From DATGHS01 sp035307785 (lineage in GTDB: Bacteria > Planctomycetota > Planctomycetia > Gemmatales > Gemmataceae), in the NCBI GenBank assembly GCA_035307785.1, contig DATGHS010000528.1:1-8169 (forward strand): a DNA stretch of 8,169 bases, read 5' to 3'. Position 1 is the stretch's first letter. Each line of letters opens with the position of its first letter. Of this stretch, positions 1 through 6,928 are shown piece by piece. The notes under the pieces were generated by a model. It ran no database searches and was not told where the DNA came from. It saw nothing but the letters and a program-made list of their open reading frames with translations. Made by a program: the position numbers and the translations under genes.

Positions 1-90
1 ATCGAAGACGGTATGAACGGCATAGAAGAAATGGCCGAGTCACTTGCGTTTCTGCGCAAGATGAGCGCGAAATACTTCCCGGAGGATTGA
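1..90 (+). CDS. C-terminal end of an upstream gene, possibly a sugar phosphate isomerase/epimerase (5' end outside window)
   Basis: Frame 1 is open from the first base and stops at TGA 88-90. It gives 29 residues ending in FLRKMSAKYFPED, with a charged amphipathic helix (EEMAESLAFLRKM). The tail resembles the last helix of TIM-barrel sugar phosphate isomerases/epimerases of the xylose-isomerase-like family. Those genes often sit beside Gfo/Idh/MocA oxidoreductases in planctomycetes, and one follows here with a single base between stop and start. The ribosome binding site of that next gene (GGAGG, 81-85) lies inside these codons, so the two are probably co-transcribed and translationally coupled. 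That the frame is coding is fairly secure from the tight junction. The family is a weak guess from a short tail plus context. Confidence 0.6.
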   Translation: MEDGMNGIEEMAESLAFLRKMSAKYFPED

Positions 91-91
91 C

Positions 92-1183
92 ATGAAGCCA
101 GTCCGGACGGCCGTCATCGGCTGCGGCAAGATCGGCAAAACGCACGCAGAGGCGCTGCGAACCTTATCGTGCGCGGAATTGGTAGCCGTCTGCGACGCGG
201 ACGCCAGGCGCGCGGAGGCCTTTGCTGCACAGTTTGGCGGCCGCCCATTTTCTGACACTGAGGCCATGTTGCGGGAAGTCCACCCCGAAGCGGTCGTCAT
301 CGCCACGCCGCATCCGCTGCACGCCGCACCGGCCGTTCGAGCGATGGAGATGGGCATCCATGTCTTGGTCGAAAAGCCGCTGGCCGCGAATCTTCGCGAC
401 TGCGACGCCATGCTTTCGGCAGCGCGCAAGCATGGGGTGAAGCTCGGCGTGATCAGTCAGCGGCGGTTTTATGAGCCCGTGCTTCGGATGAAAGCGGCCA
501 TCGAGGCGGGCAAGATCGGCCGGCCGATGCTGGGTGTGTTCATCATGTATAGCTGGCGCGATGCGGCTTATTACCAGTCCGACCCCTGGCGCGGCAAATG
601 GGACACAGAAGGCGGCGGCGTGCTGGTCAACCAGTCGCCGCACATGCTCGACTTGCTCCAATGGTTCATGGGTCCGATTGACGAAATTAGTGGTGCATGG
701 GCCAACATCAATCATCCGGGAATTGAGGTAGAAGACACGGCCGTGGCGACCATTCGCTTCCAGAGTGGCGGCCTCGGTTCCATTGTCACGAGCGTGTCGC
801 AACAGCCGGGCATCTACACCAAGGTGCACATTCACGGCAGCAACGGCGCCTCGATAGGTGTGGAAACCGACCGCGGAGCCACGTTCATTGCCGGCGTATC
901 GGCCATCGGCGAACCGGCGCTGAATGACATCTGGACGATTCCCGGCGAGGAGCATCTGCTTGCCGAATTCCAGGCCGAAGATCGAGCGCGGTTTCGCCAA
1001 GGCGACCCGGTCGTCCGGTACCACGGGCTGCAAATCCAAGACTTCTTGCAAGCCATCCGCGAGGATCGCCCGCCGAGAGTCACCGGGGAAGATGGCCGTG
1101 TTGTTGTCGAAATGTTCACGGCCATCTATCGCTCGCACAAAGAAGGCCGGCCGGTGAAGTTGCCGATAGCGGCGAATGCGTGA
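92..1183 (+). CDS. Gfo/Idh/MocA family NAD(P)-dependent oxidoreductase
   Basis: The predicted product is a 363-residue cytoplasmic dehydrogenase, the usual length for this family, which oxidises or reduces hydroxyl groups of sugars, inositols and their derivatives with NAD(P). An N-terminal Rossmann fold begins with VIGCGKIG (residues 8-15, the GxGxxG dinucleotide loop). The family hallmark EKP is at 94-96, where the lysine is normally catalytic. The C-terminal alpha/beta domain carries GGGVLVNQSPHMLD (174-187), whose H184 matches the usual active-site histidine. There is no signal peptide, unlike the many Tat-exported planctomycete members. The ATG at 92 is set by GGAGG at 81-85 with a 6-base spacer. 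It follows the previous gene's stop by one base, suggesting one catabolic transcript. The family is secure. The substrate is unknown, since this family cannot be assigned a substrate from motifs alone. Confidence 0.95.
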   Translation: MKPVRTAVIGCGKIGKTHAEALRTLSCAELVAVCDADARRAEAFAAQFGGRPFSDTEAMLREVHPEAVVIATPHPLHAAPAVRAMEMGIHVLVEKPLAANLRDCDAMLSAARKHGVKLGVISQRRFYEPVLRMKAAIEAGKIGRPMLGVFIMYSWRDAAYYQSDPWRGKWDTEGGGVLVNQSPHMLDLLQWFMGPIDEISGAWANINHPGIEVEDTAVATIRFQSGGLGSIVTSVSQQPGIYTKVHIHGSNGASIGVETDRGATFIAGVSAIGEPALNDIWTIPGEEHLLAEFQAEDRARFRQGDPVVRYHGLQIQDFLQAIREDRPPRVTGEDGRVVVEMFTAIYRSHKEGRPVKLPIAANA

Positions 1184-1193
1184 CTGCGTCGAG

Positions 1194-2072
1194 TTATTTC
1201 CCGTCCGCCTTCACCCCGCTCATGGGATGCTGACTAACCGCTTCCCAGGCCAGCTCTTGGAGTAGCTTGTTCAATTCCTCGATCTCCGGCGTCGCTTTGC
1301 CCAGTCCGTTTGGCACCGGCAGGCCGACCGGGCTTTTGCGGTAGATCGCGGCGAAATGGCAGTACGCCACCAGCACCGCCAGCGGTGGCCGGGCATGGCC
1401 GATCGCATCGGTGAATAGATCTTCCTGCGTCTTCAGCCCCGGCGCTTTGCCCTCGATGATCTTGCCGCGTAGGGCAATCACGGCTTGGCCCACCGGCACG
1501 ATGTACAACACTTGCTTGCCGAATTTCTTGTTCAGTTCCTGCACGTGGTCTTCGTAACTCTTGTTCCAATCGGCGCTGCGCTGCTTCAGCACTTCCACGG
1601 TAGCGGCGTTGTGATCGACTTGCCGGCCCCGCAGCGGATTCTTCGGATCAATCTCGTCGTACGGCAGCCACGATTCTTGCACATAAATGCGAATATTCGG
1701 GTTGTGTTCCAGGGCCAGCTTTGCGAAATTTTCGATGCCGGGGTCGGGCAACAGAATCGGCGAGAGCGTGAGCACGTCTACCTTGCCGGCTTTCAGCGCT
1801 TCCTTGACCTTGTTCTTATCCTCCGGCACGTCCCAGTGCTGGATCACTCGGGATCCGCCGATGAACGAGACGCCGACTTTTTCATGGTCCTTGATGCCCG
1901 CCTTTTTTGCCATGTCTTCTAGCATCGGCGCGATAAAGAAGTGAAAGCTGTGGCCGGCGGTAAAGACGCGCTGGCCTTTGACCGGCTCGTCGGCGCGAGC
2001 AAGACCGGGAGGCAGGACCAAGACAAGAGCAAATGCGACCCAACGAACGTGCGGTGTAAGGCGGAAGAGCAT
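1194..2072 (-). CDS. Exported SGNH/GDSL-hydrolase-like protein, function unknown
   Basis: The product has 292 residues with a signal peptide at about 1-27 (hydrophobic FALVLVLPPGL, then ARA before DEP), so it should be exported. Right after it comes VFTAGHSFH (36-44), which resembles the block I nucleophile loop of SGNH hydrolases with GHS replacing GDS or GNS. IGGSR (71-75) may provide oxyanion-hole residues. DAIGH (222-226) resembles the C-terminal Asp/His block V, although Asp is four residues before His rather than the usual three. The family therefore looks like a divergent esterase or lipase-like fold, possibly acting on carbohydrate esters. The substrate is not determinable. The ATG is supported by GGAG at 2081-2084 on the minus strand, 8 bases upstream. 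The gene is convergent with the oxidoreductase, with only 10 bases between their stops, and divergent from the DUF1501 gene. Coding status is strong; the enzyme class is tentative. Confidence 0.8.
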   Translation of the reverse strand: MLFRLTPHVRWVAFALVLVLPPGLARADEPVKGQRVFTAGHSFHFFIAPMLEDMAKKAGIKDHEKVGVSFIGGSRVIQHWDVPEDKNKVKEALKAGKVDVLTLSPILLPDPGIENFAKLALEHNPNIRIYVQESWLPYDEIDPKNPLRGRQVDHNAATVEVLKQRSADWNKSYEDHVQELNKKFGKQVLYIVPVGQAVIALRGKIIEGKAPGLKTQEDLFTDAIGHARPPLAVLVAYCHFAAIYRKSPVGLPVPNGLGKATPEIEELNKLLQELAWEAVSQHPMSGVKADGK

Positions 2073-2217
2073 GTTAGGGGCTCCAAATTATTAAAGTTCG
2101 AACGGCAACGGATTTCCGTGCATCCTACATGAAAAGCTTTTGAAGGCGAGCCAGTATATCCAGGCGGCATATACTGACTTGCAATCCCGCATCGTTCGCC
2201 GGCACTGAGATGAAACC
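2073..2217. promoter_or_regulatory. Divergent intergenic promoter region
   Basis: These 145 bases separate two start codons facing apart, so promoters for both genes should lie here. The stretch is locally AT-rich. TATACT, a 5 of 6 match to a sigma-70 -10 box, occurs at 2170-2175 on the plus strand and at 2153-2158 on the minus strand. No good -35 is correctly spaced for either: TTGAAG at 2140-2145 is too far from the plus-strand box, and TTGCAA at 2179-2184 is 20 bases from the minus-strand one. AAAAGCTTTT at 2132-2141 is a perfect 10-bp palindrome. The minus-strand gene has a clear GGAG at 2081-2084. The plus-strand gene has only a weak GAG at 2207-2209 before its ATG. Confidence 0.5.
2152..2176. 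repeat. Perfect 8-bp inverted repeat with 9-base spacer, possible operator
   Basis: CAGTATAT at 2152-2159 is the exact reverse complement of ATATACTG at 2169-2176, separated by CCAGGCGGC. Each arm contains a -10-like TATACT on the strand reading away from the centre, so a dimeric regulator bound here could act on both flanking genes. The alternative is that the symmetry simply reflects two back-to-back -10 boxes. The symmetry is directly visible; the regulatory role is inferred. Confidence 0.45.
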
Positions 2218-3576
2218 ATGCGCAGTCTTCATTGTTTACCATCGCGCCGCGATTTGCTTCGCGCCGGCGCGCTGGGAACGGCTGGGTTAGCGCTGCCTCA
2301 GTTGCTCCAGGCGAAAGAAACGCGAGACAAAACGAGTCGGCCGCTGGCGGATTCCTGCATTTTGATCTTCTGCTGGGGCGCGCCCAGCCAATTTGAGACC
2401 TTCGATCCGAAGCCCGATGCGCCGGATGGCATTCGCGGCGAATTCGGCGTCTGCAGCACCCGGTTGCCGGGCGTGATTTTCGGCGAGCATATTCCGATGT
2501 TGGCGGAGCGCAACCACCGCTTCAGCCTCATTCGCACCTGTGCCCAGACTAGCACCCATCATCAATCGGCCGCTTACGAAGCGCTGACCGGCTATCCGCC
2601 CGCGCGCGATGCGGTGGCCCTTACCGCCACGGCGACCGATCACCCCAACCTGGGCTCGGTCGTTGCGCGGTTCACGCCGGGGCATTCCGCACTCCCGCGC
2701 TTCGTGCAGTTGCCTCAGCTGGCGAGCGACGTGGGGAACCTCACGCCGGGACAGTTCGCCGGCTATTTGGGCCGCCAATACGATCCGCTGGCCATCGTGA
2801 AAGATCCAAGTTTGCCCAACTTCAATGTCGCCGAGCTTAGCCTGCCCGCCGATGTGAGCGAAGCACGGCTGCACGATCGGACCGCTTTGCTTCAGATTGT
2901 GGATCAACAGGCGAAAGCGCTGGAACAAGCCGCCGAATCGAAAGCGCTGAATACTTATCAAGAGCGGGCCGTCCAATTGTTGACCAGTCCGCAGGTGAAG
3001 CAAGCTTTTGATTTAGCGCGCGAGCCGGCTGCGCTTCGCGAGCGGTATGGCCGCAACACGCTGGGCCAATCGTGCTTGCTGGCTCGCCGCCTGGCGGAAG
3101 CGGGCGTGAAGCTGGTCACCGTCTGCTCCGGCTTTAACGGCAAGATTCCTCAGGATGCCTGGGATACGCATAAGGACAATTTCCGCAAGCTAAAACACCT
3201 GTTGCTGCCGCCGTTCGATCGTGGCGTTTCGGCGTTGATTGACGACTTGGACCAGCGTGGTTTATCGAAGCGGACGCTGCTGATCGTGATGGGGGAATTC
3301 GGCCGCACGCCGCGCATCAATAAAGATGCGGGCCGTGATCACTGGGAACATTGTTATACGGTGTTGCTGACGGGCGGCGGCGTTCAGCCGGGGTTGGTGC
3401 TTGGCCAATCGGATCGCAACGGCGCGTATCCGATCCGGGGCCGCATCTGCTCGCCGGCCGACCTCTGCGCCACGATCTATCACTGTCTGGGCATGGACCC
3501 GAAGACGGAGATGAACGACCAGGCCGGCAAGCCCATGTTGCTCAGCCGCGGCGAAGTGATTCGCGAGTTCATGTAA
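2218..3576 (+). CDS. DUF1501 domain-containing protein, Tat-exported
   Basis: The product has 452 residues, a normal length for DUF1501, a family greatly expanded in planctomycetes and related to the alkaline phosphatase/sulfatase fold. Its biochemical role is not established. The N-terminus is a twin-arginine signal: SRRDLLRAG (9-17), then a hydrophobic stretch to about residue 30, predicting folded export. Family landmarks follow in order: WGAPSQFETFDPKP (53-66), HHQSAAYEALTG (114-125), WDTH (315-318), GEFGRTPRIN (359-368) and GRDHW (372-376). These His/Asp/Glu clusters fit a metal-binding phosphatase-like site. An in-frame TGA at 2206-2208 makes the ATG at 2218 the first possible ATG, although the ribosome binding site is poor. 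Usually a DUF1549/DUF1553 cytochrome-like gene sits next to DUF1501; here none does. The next gene begins 35 bases downstream, so they may share a transcript. The family is secure, the function unknown. Confidence 0.93.
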   Translation: MRSLHCLPSRRDLLRAGALGTAGLALPQLLQAKETRDKTSRPLADSCILIFCWGAPSQFETFDPKPDAPDGIRGEFGVCSTRLPGVIFGEHIPMLAERNHRFSLIRTCAQTSTHHQSAAYEALTGYPPARDAVALTATATDHPNLGSVVARFTPGHSALPRFVQLPQLASDVGNLTPGQFAGYLGRQYDPLAIVKDPSLPNFNVAELSLPADVSEARLHDRTALLQIVDQQAKALEQAAESKALNTYQERAVQLLTSPQVKQAFDLAREPAALRERYGRNTLGQSCLLARRLAEAGVKLVTVCSGFNGKIPQDAWDTHKDNFRKLKHLLLPPFDRGVSALIDDLDQRGLSKRTLLIVMGEFGRTPRINKDAGRDHWEHCYTVLLTGGGVQPGLVLGQSDRNGAYPIRGRICSPADLCATIYHCLGMDPKTEMNDQAGKPMLLSRGEVIREFM

Positions 3577-3611
3577 AGGAAGCGATAAGCACTGGGTGAA
3601 GGAGCCATTCG

Positions 3612-4673
3612 ATGTGCCGCCTTATTTTTGTGCTGCTTCTTGTCGTCATGGTGAATTGCTCGGCGCTGGCCCAGCCGAAGAAGAGCGAGGTGCAGCCCGA
3701 TCAGATAGCCTTCGGCACGGTCTACACGGGCGGCATTGTCGAAGCCAGCTTCATGGTGCTGGAGCCGGGCAAAGATCCCAAGATAGAGTTCACGGTCACG
3801 GCTCCAAAGTTTGTGAAAGTGTTGAACAAGTCCACGCATCACCAGGAATTTGGCGCCCGCGGTGATTTTATTTGCGGCAGCGTTTGGGTTGCCATCGACA
3901 CCAGCGCGTCGGGTGAATTCATGGACGTCGTGGTGGTAACGCTTGGTCAATCTACGGTCAAAGTGCCGGTTAGCGCCACTGTGAAAGCCCCGCGGCCCGA
4001 GCTGACGCGCCTGTTGGTTGCGAATACCCCGTTCACGCGCTATTCAACCAACGATGGAACCATATTCAAGGAGTGGACTGACCTGGTGAATCGTTCTCCG
4101 CTGGATGCCAGTTATCTCGCGGTTGAACGCGGCAAGCCAGTGCTTCGTGACCTGGACCTCGACAAGTTCGACACGATCCTGCTTGGTTGCGAAGGGATTT
4201 GCGAGGTGACGCCGGAAGACATCAAGAAAGTGCGAGCCTTCGCGGAATCTGGCGGCCGTGTGATCGTGGCGGCGAATCACTTCTTTCACGACACTATAAC
4301 GCCGGCCAACAAGGTGCTGGACGGGTACGGCCTTCAGATCCGAAACGAAGAGGCTAATGGCAAGGGCAATGATGTAAGACTTGAGAAAGAAGAATTCAGC
4401 CCTGATCTTGTGAAGGCTGGCGTCAAATCCTTGCATTTCTTCCGCGCTTCGCCCATTGGCATTACCGACGCCAGAGGTCGTGTCGTCGTTAAGGCGGTTG
4501 AGGTTGGTCAGAAAAACGACGGGTTTGTCGCTATTGGCCGGGCCGGCGAAGGCTCGGTCGCCGCTATCGGCGAATCGCTGTGGTGGAGCTGGATCAGCGC
4601 CAAGCAGGCCGGCGACACCGACAATGCCAAGCTCTTGCGCTGGCTGATCGTGCCGCGCAAGCGCGATCTGTAG
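3612..4673 (+). CDS. Exported two-domain protein: DUF1573/Ig-like N-terminus and glutamine-amidotransferase-fold C-terminus
   Basis: The product has 353 residues. A signal peptide covers about 1-20 (LIFVLLLVVMVN core, ALA before Q21); C16 has Asn before it, a poor lipobox. Residues 28-126 look like the DUF1573 Ig-like domain, with an opening DQIAFGTVYTGG and a closing VKVPVSATVKAP typical of HYDIN/ASPM-like beta-sandwiches. Residues 132-240 resemble the class I glutamine amidotransferase/ThuA-like fold: LTRLLVANTPF strand, DTILLG (187-192), TPEDIKKVRAFAESGGRVIV (200-219). C193 follows the DTILLG strand rather than sitting in a nucleophile elbow, so catalysis is doubtful. The C-terminal part (303-324) has strands like GFVAIGRAGEGSVAAIG, common in such domains. 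AAGGAG at 3599-3604, 7 bases before ATG, fixes the start. It lies between the DUF1501 and hydrolase genes. Domain calls rest on pattern recognition; function unknown. Confidence 0.8.
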   Translation: MCRLIFVLLLVVMVNCSALAQPKKSEVQPDQIAFGTVYTGGIVEASFMVLEPGKDPKIEFTVTAPKFVKVLNKSTHHQEFGARGDFICGSVWVAIDTSASGEFMDVVVVTLGQSTVKVPVSATVKAPRPELTRLLVANTPFTRYSTNDGTIFKEWTDLVNRSPLDASYLAVERGKPVLRDLDLDKFDTILLGCEGICEVTPEDIKKVRAFAESGGRVIVAANHFFHDTITPANKVLDGYGLQIRNEEANGKGNDVRLEKEEFSPDLVKAGVKSLHFFRASPIGITDARGRVVVKAVEVGQKNDGFVAIGRAGEGSVAAIGESLWWSWISAKQAGDTDNAKLLRWLIVPRKRDL

Positions 4674-4728
4674 TTCGACTCTGTTCCGATCAAATCCAAG
4701 GGTCCTTTCAATTCTTAGGAGTGGTGCT

Positions 4729-5523
4729 ATGAACCGATTCGTTCTTTCCTTTGGCTCGATTCTCCTCATTGCCTCGTTCGCCTCGGCCCAAGACTGGGCG
4801 AAGGAGAAGCTCAAAGCTTCGCCGCGCCACGGTGAATGGGTGAAGGTCAAGCAAGGCAACCGGGACGTGCAGGCCTGGGTCGTTTATCCAGAGTCCAAGG
4901 AGAAATCGACTTCTGTCTTGGTGATCCATGAAATCTTCGGCCTCACCGACTGGGCCAGGCTCATGGCCGACGAACTTGCCGAAGCCGGTTACATTGCGAT
5001 TGCACCCGATCTGCTTTCCGGCATGGGGCCGAAAGGAGGCGGGACCGATGAATTGGGCCAGAATGTCGGCAAAGTCATTCGCGATCTTCCGCCGGACCAA
5101 ATCACGGCCGACCTGAATGCTTGCGCTGATTACGTCTCGAAGCTGCCGGCTGCGAATGGCAAGGTGGCAGTATGCGGCTTCTGCTGGGGCGGCGGACAAT
5201 CGTTCCGCTATGCGACCAACAACAAGAACCTGAAGGCCGCATTTGTCTTCTACGGCACCGGTCCGGAGAAGGAATCGGATATCGAGCGCGTCAACTGCCC
5301 GGTCTACGGCTTCTACGGCGGCAATGACATGCGCGTGAATGCCACGATTCCCAAGAGCACGGAACTAATGAAAAAGGCCGGCAAGACCTATGAGCCGAAG
5401 ATCTATGAAGGCGCCGGCCACGGCTTCATGCGCGGCGGCGACGATCCCAAGGGGAGGGAAGGGGACAAGAAGGCCCACGACGAAGCCTGGACGCGGTGGA
5501 AAGAGATCTTGAAGAAATTGTAA
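4729..5523 (+). CDS. Exported dienelactone hydrolase family protein
   Basis: The product has 264 residues: a signal peptide (1-20, ASFASA before QDW) followed by an alpha/beta-hydrolase of the dienelactone hydrolase family. The catalytic triad can be read: nucleophile C152 in GFCWGG (150-155), D200 in YGGND (196-200), and H231 in GAGHGF (228-233). E68 in VIHEIFG (65-71) is the glutamate known in dienelactone hydrolase to activate the cysteine. Characterised members open lactone rings in chlorocatechol degradation in the cytoplasm. An exported copy in a planctomycete is more likely a general esterase or carbohydrate-lactone hydrolase, which is inference. AGGAG at 4717-4721 sits 7 bases before the ATG. 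The gap from the previous gene is 55 bases with no terminator seen, so co-transcription is plausible. A long palindrome begins 17 bases after its stop. Family secure, substrate unknown. Confidence 0.93.
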   Translation: MNRFVLSFGSILLIASFASAQDWAKEKLKASPRHGEWVKVKQGNRDVQAWVVYPESKEKSTSVLVIHEIFGLTDWARLMADELAEAGYIAIAPDLLSGMGPKGGGTDELGQNVGKVIRDLPPDQITADLNACADYVSKLPAANGKVAVCGFCWGGGQSFRYATNNKNLKAAFVFYGTGPEKESDIERVNCPVYGFYGGNDMRVNATIPKSTELMKKAGKTYEPKIYEGAGHGFMRGGDDPKGREGDKKAHDEAWTRWKEILKKL

Positions 5524-5540
5524 TTGTACCTGGGCGAGGA

Positions 5541-5620
5541 ACCCGCGAGGCTCGAAGACTCCCTTCGCGGCTTGGAGAAGATCATGCAAGCCGCGGGGCG
5601 AGTCTTCGAGCCCCGCGGGT
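5541..5620. repeat. Long imperfect palindrome (33-base arms, 14-base loop), possible terminator, processing site or dispersed repeat
   Basis: The left arm 5541-5573 starts ACCCGCGAGGCTCGAAGACT. The right arm 5588-5620 ends CTTCGAGCCCCGCGGGT. They pair over 33 positions: 29 Watson-Crick pairs, 2 G-U pairs (5564/5597, 5565/5596) and 2 mismatches (5548/5613, 5562/5599). The loop is 5574-5587. It lies between the hydrolase and propeller genes, both on the plus strand. It lacks the U-run of a simple intrinsic terminator, so attenuation, RNA processing or a REP/MITE-like dispersed element are all possible. Confidence 0.85.
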
Positions 5621-5652
5621 CAATCGATGATTCCAATTCTGAACATTGTTTT

Positions 5653-5657
5653 GGAGG
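5653..5657 (+). promoter_or_regulatory. Ribosome binding site that decides the start of the propeller gene
   Basis: GGAGG lies 6 bases before the ATG at 5664. The frame contains an earlier ATG at 5646, but that lies upstream of this site, has no comparable purine run in front of it, and would put six residues including two arginines ahead of an otherwise clean signal peptide. The 5664 start is therefore chosen. Confidence 0.8.
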
Positions 5658-5663
5658 ACACGG

Positions 5664-6923
5664 ATGAAACTTGGATCCTGGGTTTTCGCAGTGCTTTCCC
5701 TCTCTTCCGCATCTCTCTTCGCCGCCGATTGGCCCCAGTGGCGTGGTCCAGATCGCAACGGCATCTCGAAGGAGACTGGCTTGTTGGCGGAGTGGCCGAA
5801 AGAGGGACCGAAGCTGCTCTGGCGCGTTGACGACATTGATTATGGTTACTCGACACCGAGCGTGGTCGGCGACCGGCTGTACCTCATGAGCAACAAGGGA
5901 GACGATGACGAATTTGTTCGCGCCCTCTCGGTGAAGGACGGGAAGATCGTATGGTCCAAGCGCGTGGGCAAAGTCGGGCCGAACCAACGGATGAACTATG
6001 CCGCGGCGCGCTCCACGCCGACCGTGGATGGCAATGTGCTGTACGCCCTGGGCTCCGACGGCGACCTGGTTTGCCTCGAACTTGCCGGCGGCTCCATTAA
6101 GTGGCAGAAGAACCTGCGCAAAGACTTCGGCGGGGAGCCCGGCGCCTGGGCCTACTCGGAGTCGCCGCTAATCGATGGGGATGCACTGGTTTGCACTCCC
6201 GGCGGTCAAGATGCCAGCATGATTTGTTTGAACAAAAAGAACGGCGAGGTCATCTGGAAGTGTCAGGTGCCGGATGGCGACGCAGCCGCATATGCGTCGC
6301 CCATCATTGTGCAAGTGAATGGCCAAAAAGAATACGTACAGTTCATGACCAAGGGGCTGGTCGGCGTGGATGCGAAGACGGGCAAGTTTCTCTGGCGGTA
6401 CACGAAGACAGCCACGGGTAGCCCTGCGGTGATTCCCACGCCCGTGGCACACGAAAACTTGGTTTACTCAAGCGCCGCCTTTACCGGAGGGGGATTGATC
6501 AAGATTAAGGCGGAGAATGGCGCGGCCACGGCAGAACAAGTGTATTACGAGCGTGGCTTGCCCGTGGCTATTGGCGGGTCGATCCTCATCGACGGCAATC
6601 TCTATGGCACCAATCAGAACGGGCTCGTGTGTGCCGAATTCGCCACCGGCAAAGTGAAGTGGCAAGACAAATCCATCGGCACCGGCTCGCTTTGCTGTGC
6701 CGAAAACCGGTTCTACATCCACGGCGAAAACGGCCAGGTGGCGCTGGTCGAAGTGTCGCCGGAGGGCTACCACGAGAAAGGCCGCTTCACACCGCCCGAT
6801 CCGCCGAAGCACATCCGCGGCGGAATGGAGAGGTCGTGGGTGTACCCAGTGGTGGCCAATGGCCGGCTCTACATACGCGATGCCGGCACCTTGTGGTGCT
6901 ATGACGTGAAGAAGGGCGAATAG
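5664..6923 (+). CDS. Exported PQQ-binding-like beta-propeller repeat protein
   Basis: From the ATG at 5664 the product has 419 residues. A signal peptide covers about 1-21 (WVFAVLSLSSASLFAA), followed by WPQWRGPDRNG (23-33), a signature opening of exported planctomycete propellers resembling BamB and PQQ-dependent dehydrogenases. The blades carry repeated strands ending in tryptophan: LLWR (51-54), DGKIVW (92-97), GGSIKW (142-147), NGEVIW (193-198), DAKTGKFLW (236-244), TGKVKW (328-333) and a final LWCYD (410-414). PQQ-enzyme catalytic residues are not evident, so a scaffold or binding role is more likely than dehydrogenase activity; this is inference. It is fourth in a run of genes for exported proteins, though a long palindrome separates it from the preceding hydrolase and may give it partly separate expression. 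A perfect hairpin follows its stop. Fold secure, ligand unknown. Confidence 0.92.
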   Translation: MKLGSWVFAVLSLSSASLFAADWPQWRGPDRNGISKETGLLAEWPKEGPKLLWRVDDIDYGYSTPSVVGDRLYLMSNKGDDDEFVRALSVKDGKIVWSKRVGKVGPNQRMNYAAARSTPTVDGNVLYALGSDGDLVCLELAGGSIKWQKNLRKDFGGEPGAWAYSESPLIDGDALVCTPGGQDASMICLNKKNGEVIWKCQVPDGDAAAYASPIIVQVNGQKEYVQFMTKGLVGVDAKTGKFLWRYTKTATGSPAVIPTPVAHENLVYSSAAFTGGGLIKIKAENGAATAEQVYYERGLPVAIGGSILIDGNLYGTNQNGLVCAEFATGKVKWQDKSIGTGSLCCAENRFYIHGENGQVALVEVSPEGYHEKGRFTPPDPPKHIRGGMERSWVYPVVANGRLYIRDAGTLWCYDVKKGE

Positions 6924-6928
6924 CGGCG

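Noticed and set aside
164..1138. A 324-codon minus-strand open frame opposite the oxidoreductase.
   Set aside because: The plus-strand product has clear family motifs along its full length. The antisense translation is rich in Arg/His/Asp with no recognisable domain, as expected from a shadow frame in GC-rich DNA.
3657..3661. A possible lipobox cysteine (C16) in the two-domain exported protein.
   Set aside because: The residues before it (Met-Val-Asn) do not fit the lipobox, where Gly, Ala or Ser is expected before Cys; ALA-Q fits ordinary signal peptidase better.
4674..4728. A possible terminator between the two-domain protein gene and the hydrolase gene.
   Set aside because: Only a 4-bp AAGG/CCTT pairing with a 2-base gap is present, too weak for a hairpin.
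5646..5663. An upstream ATG extending the propeller protein by six residues.
   Set aside because: GGAGG at 5653-5657 is correctly placed only for the ATG at 5664, and the extension would disturb the signal peptide.
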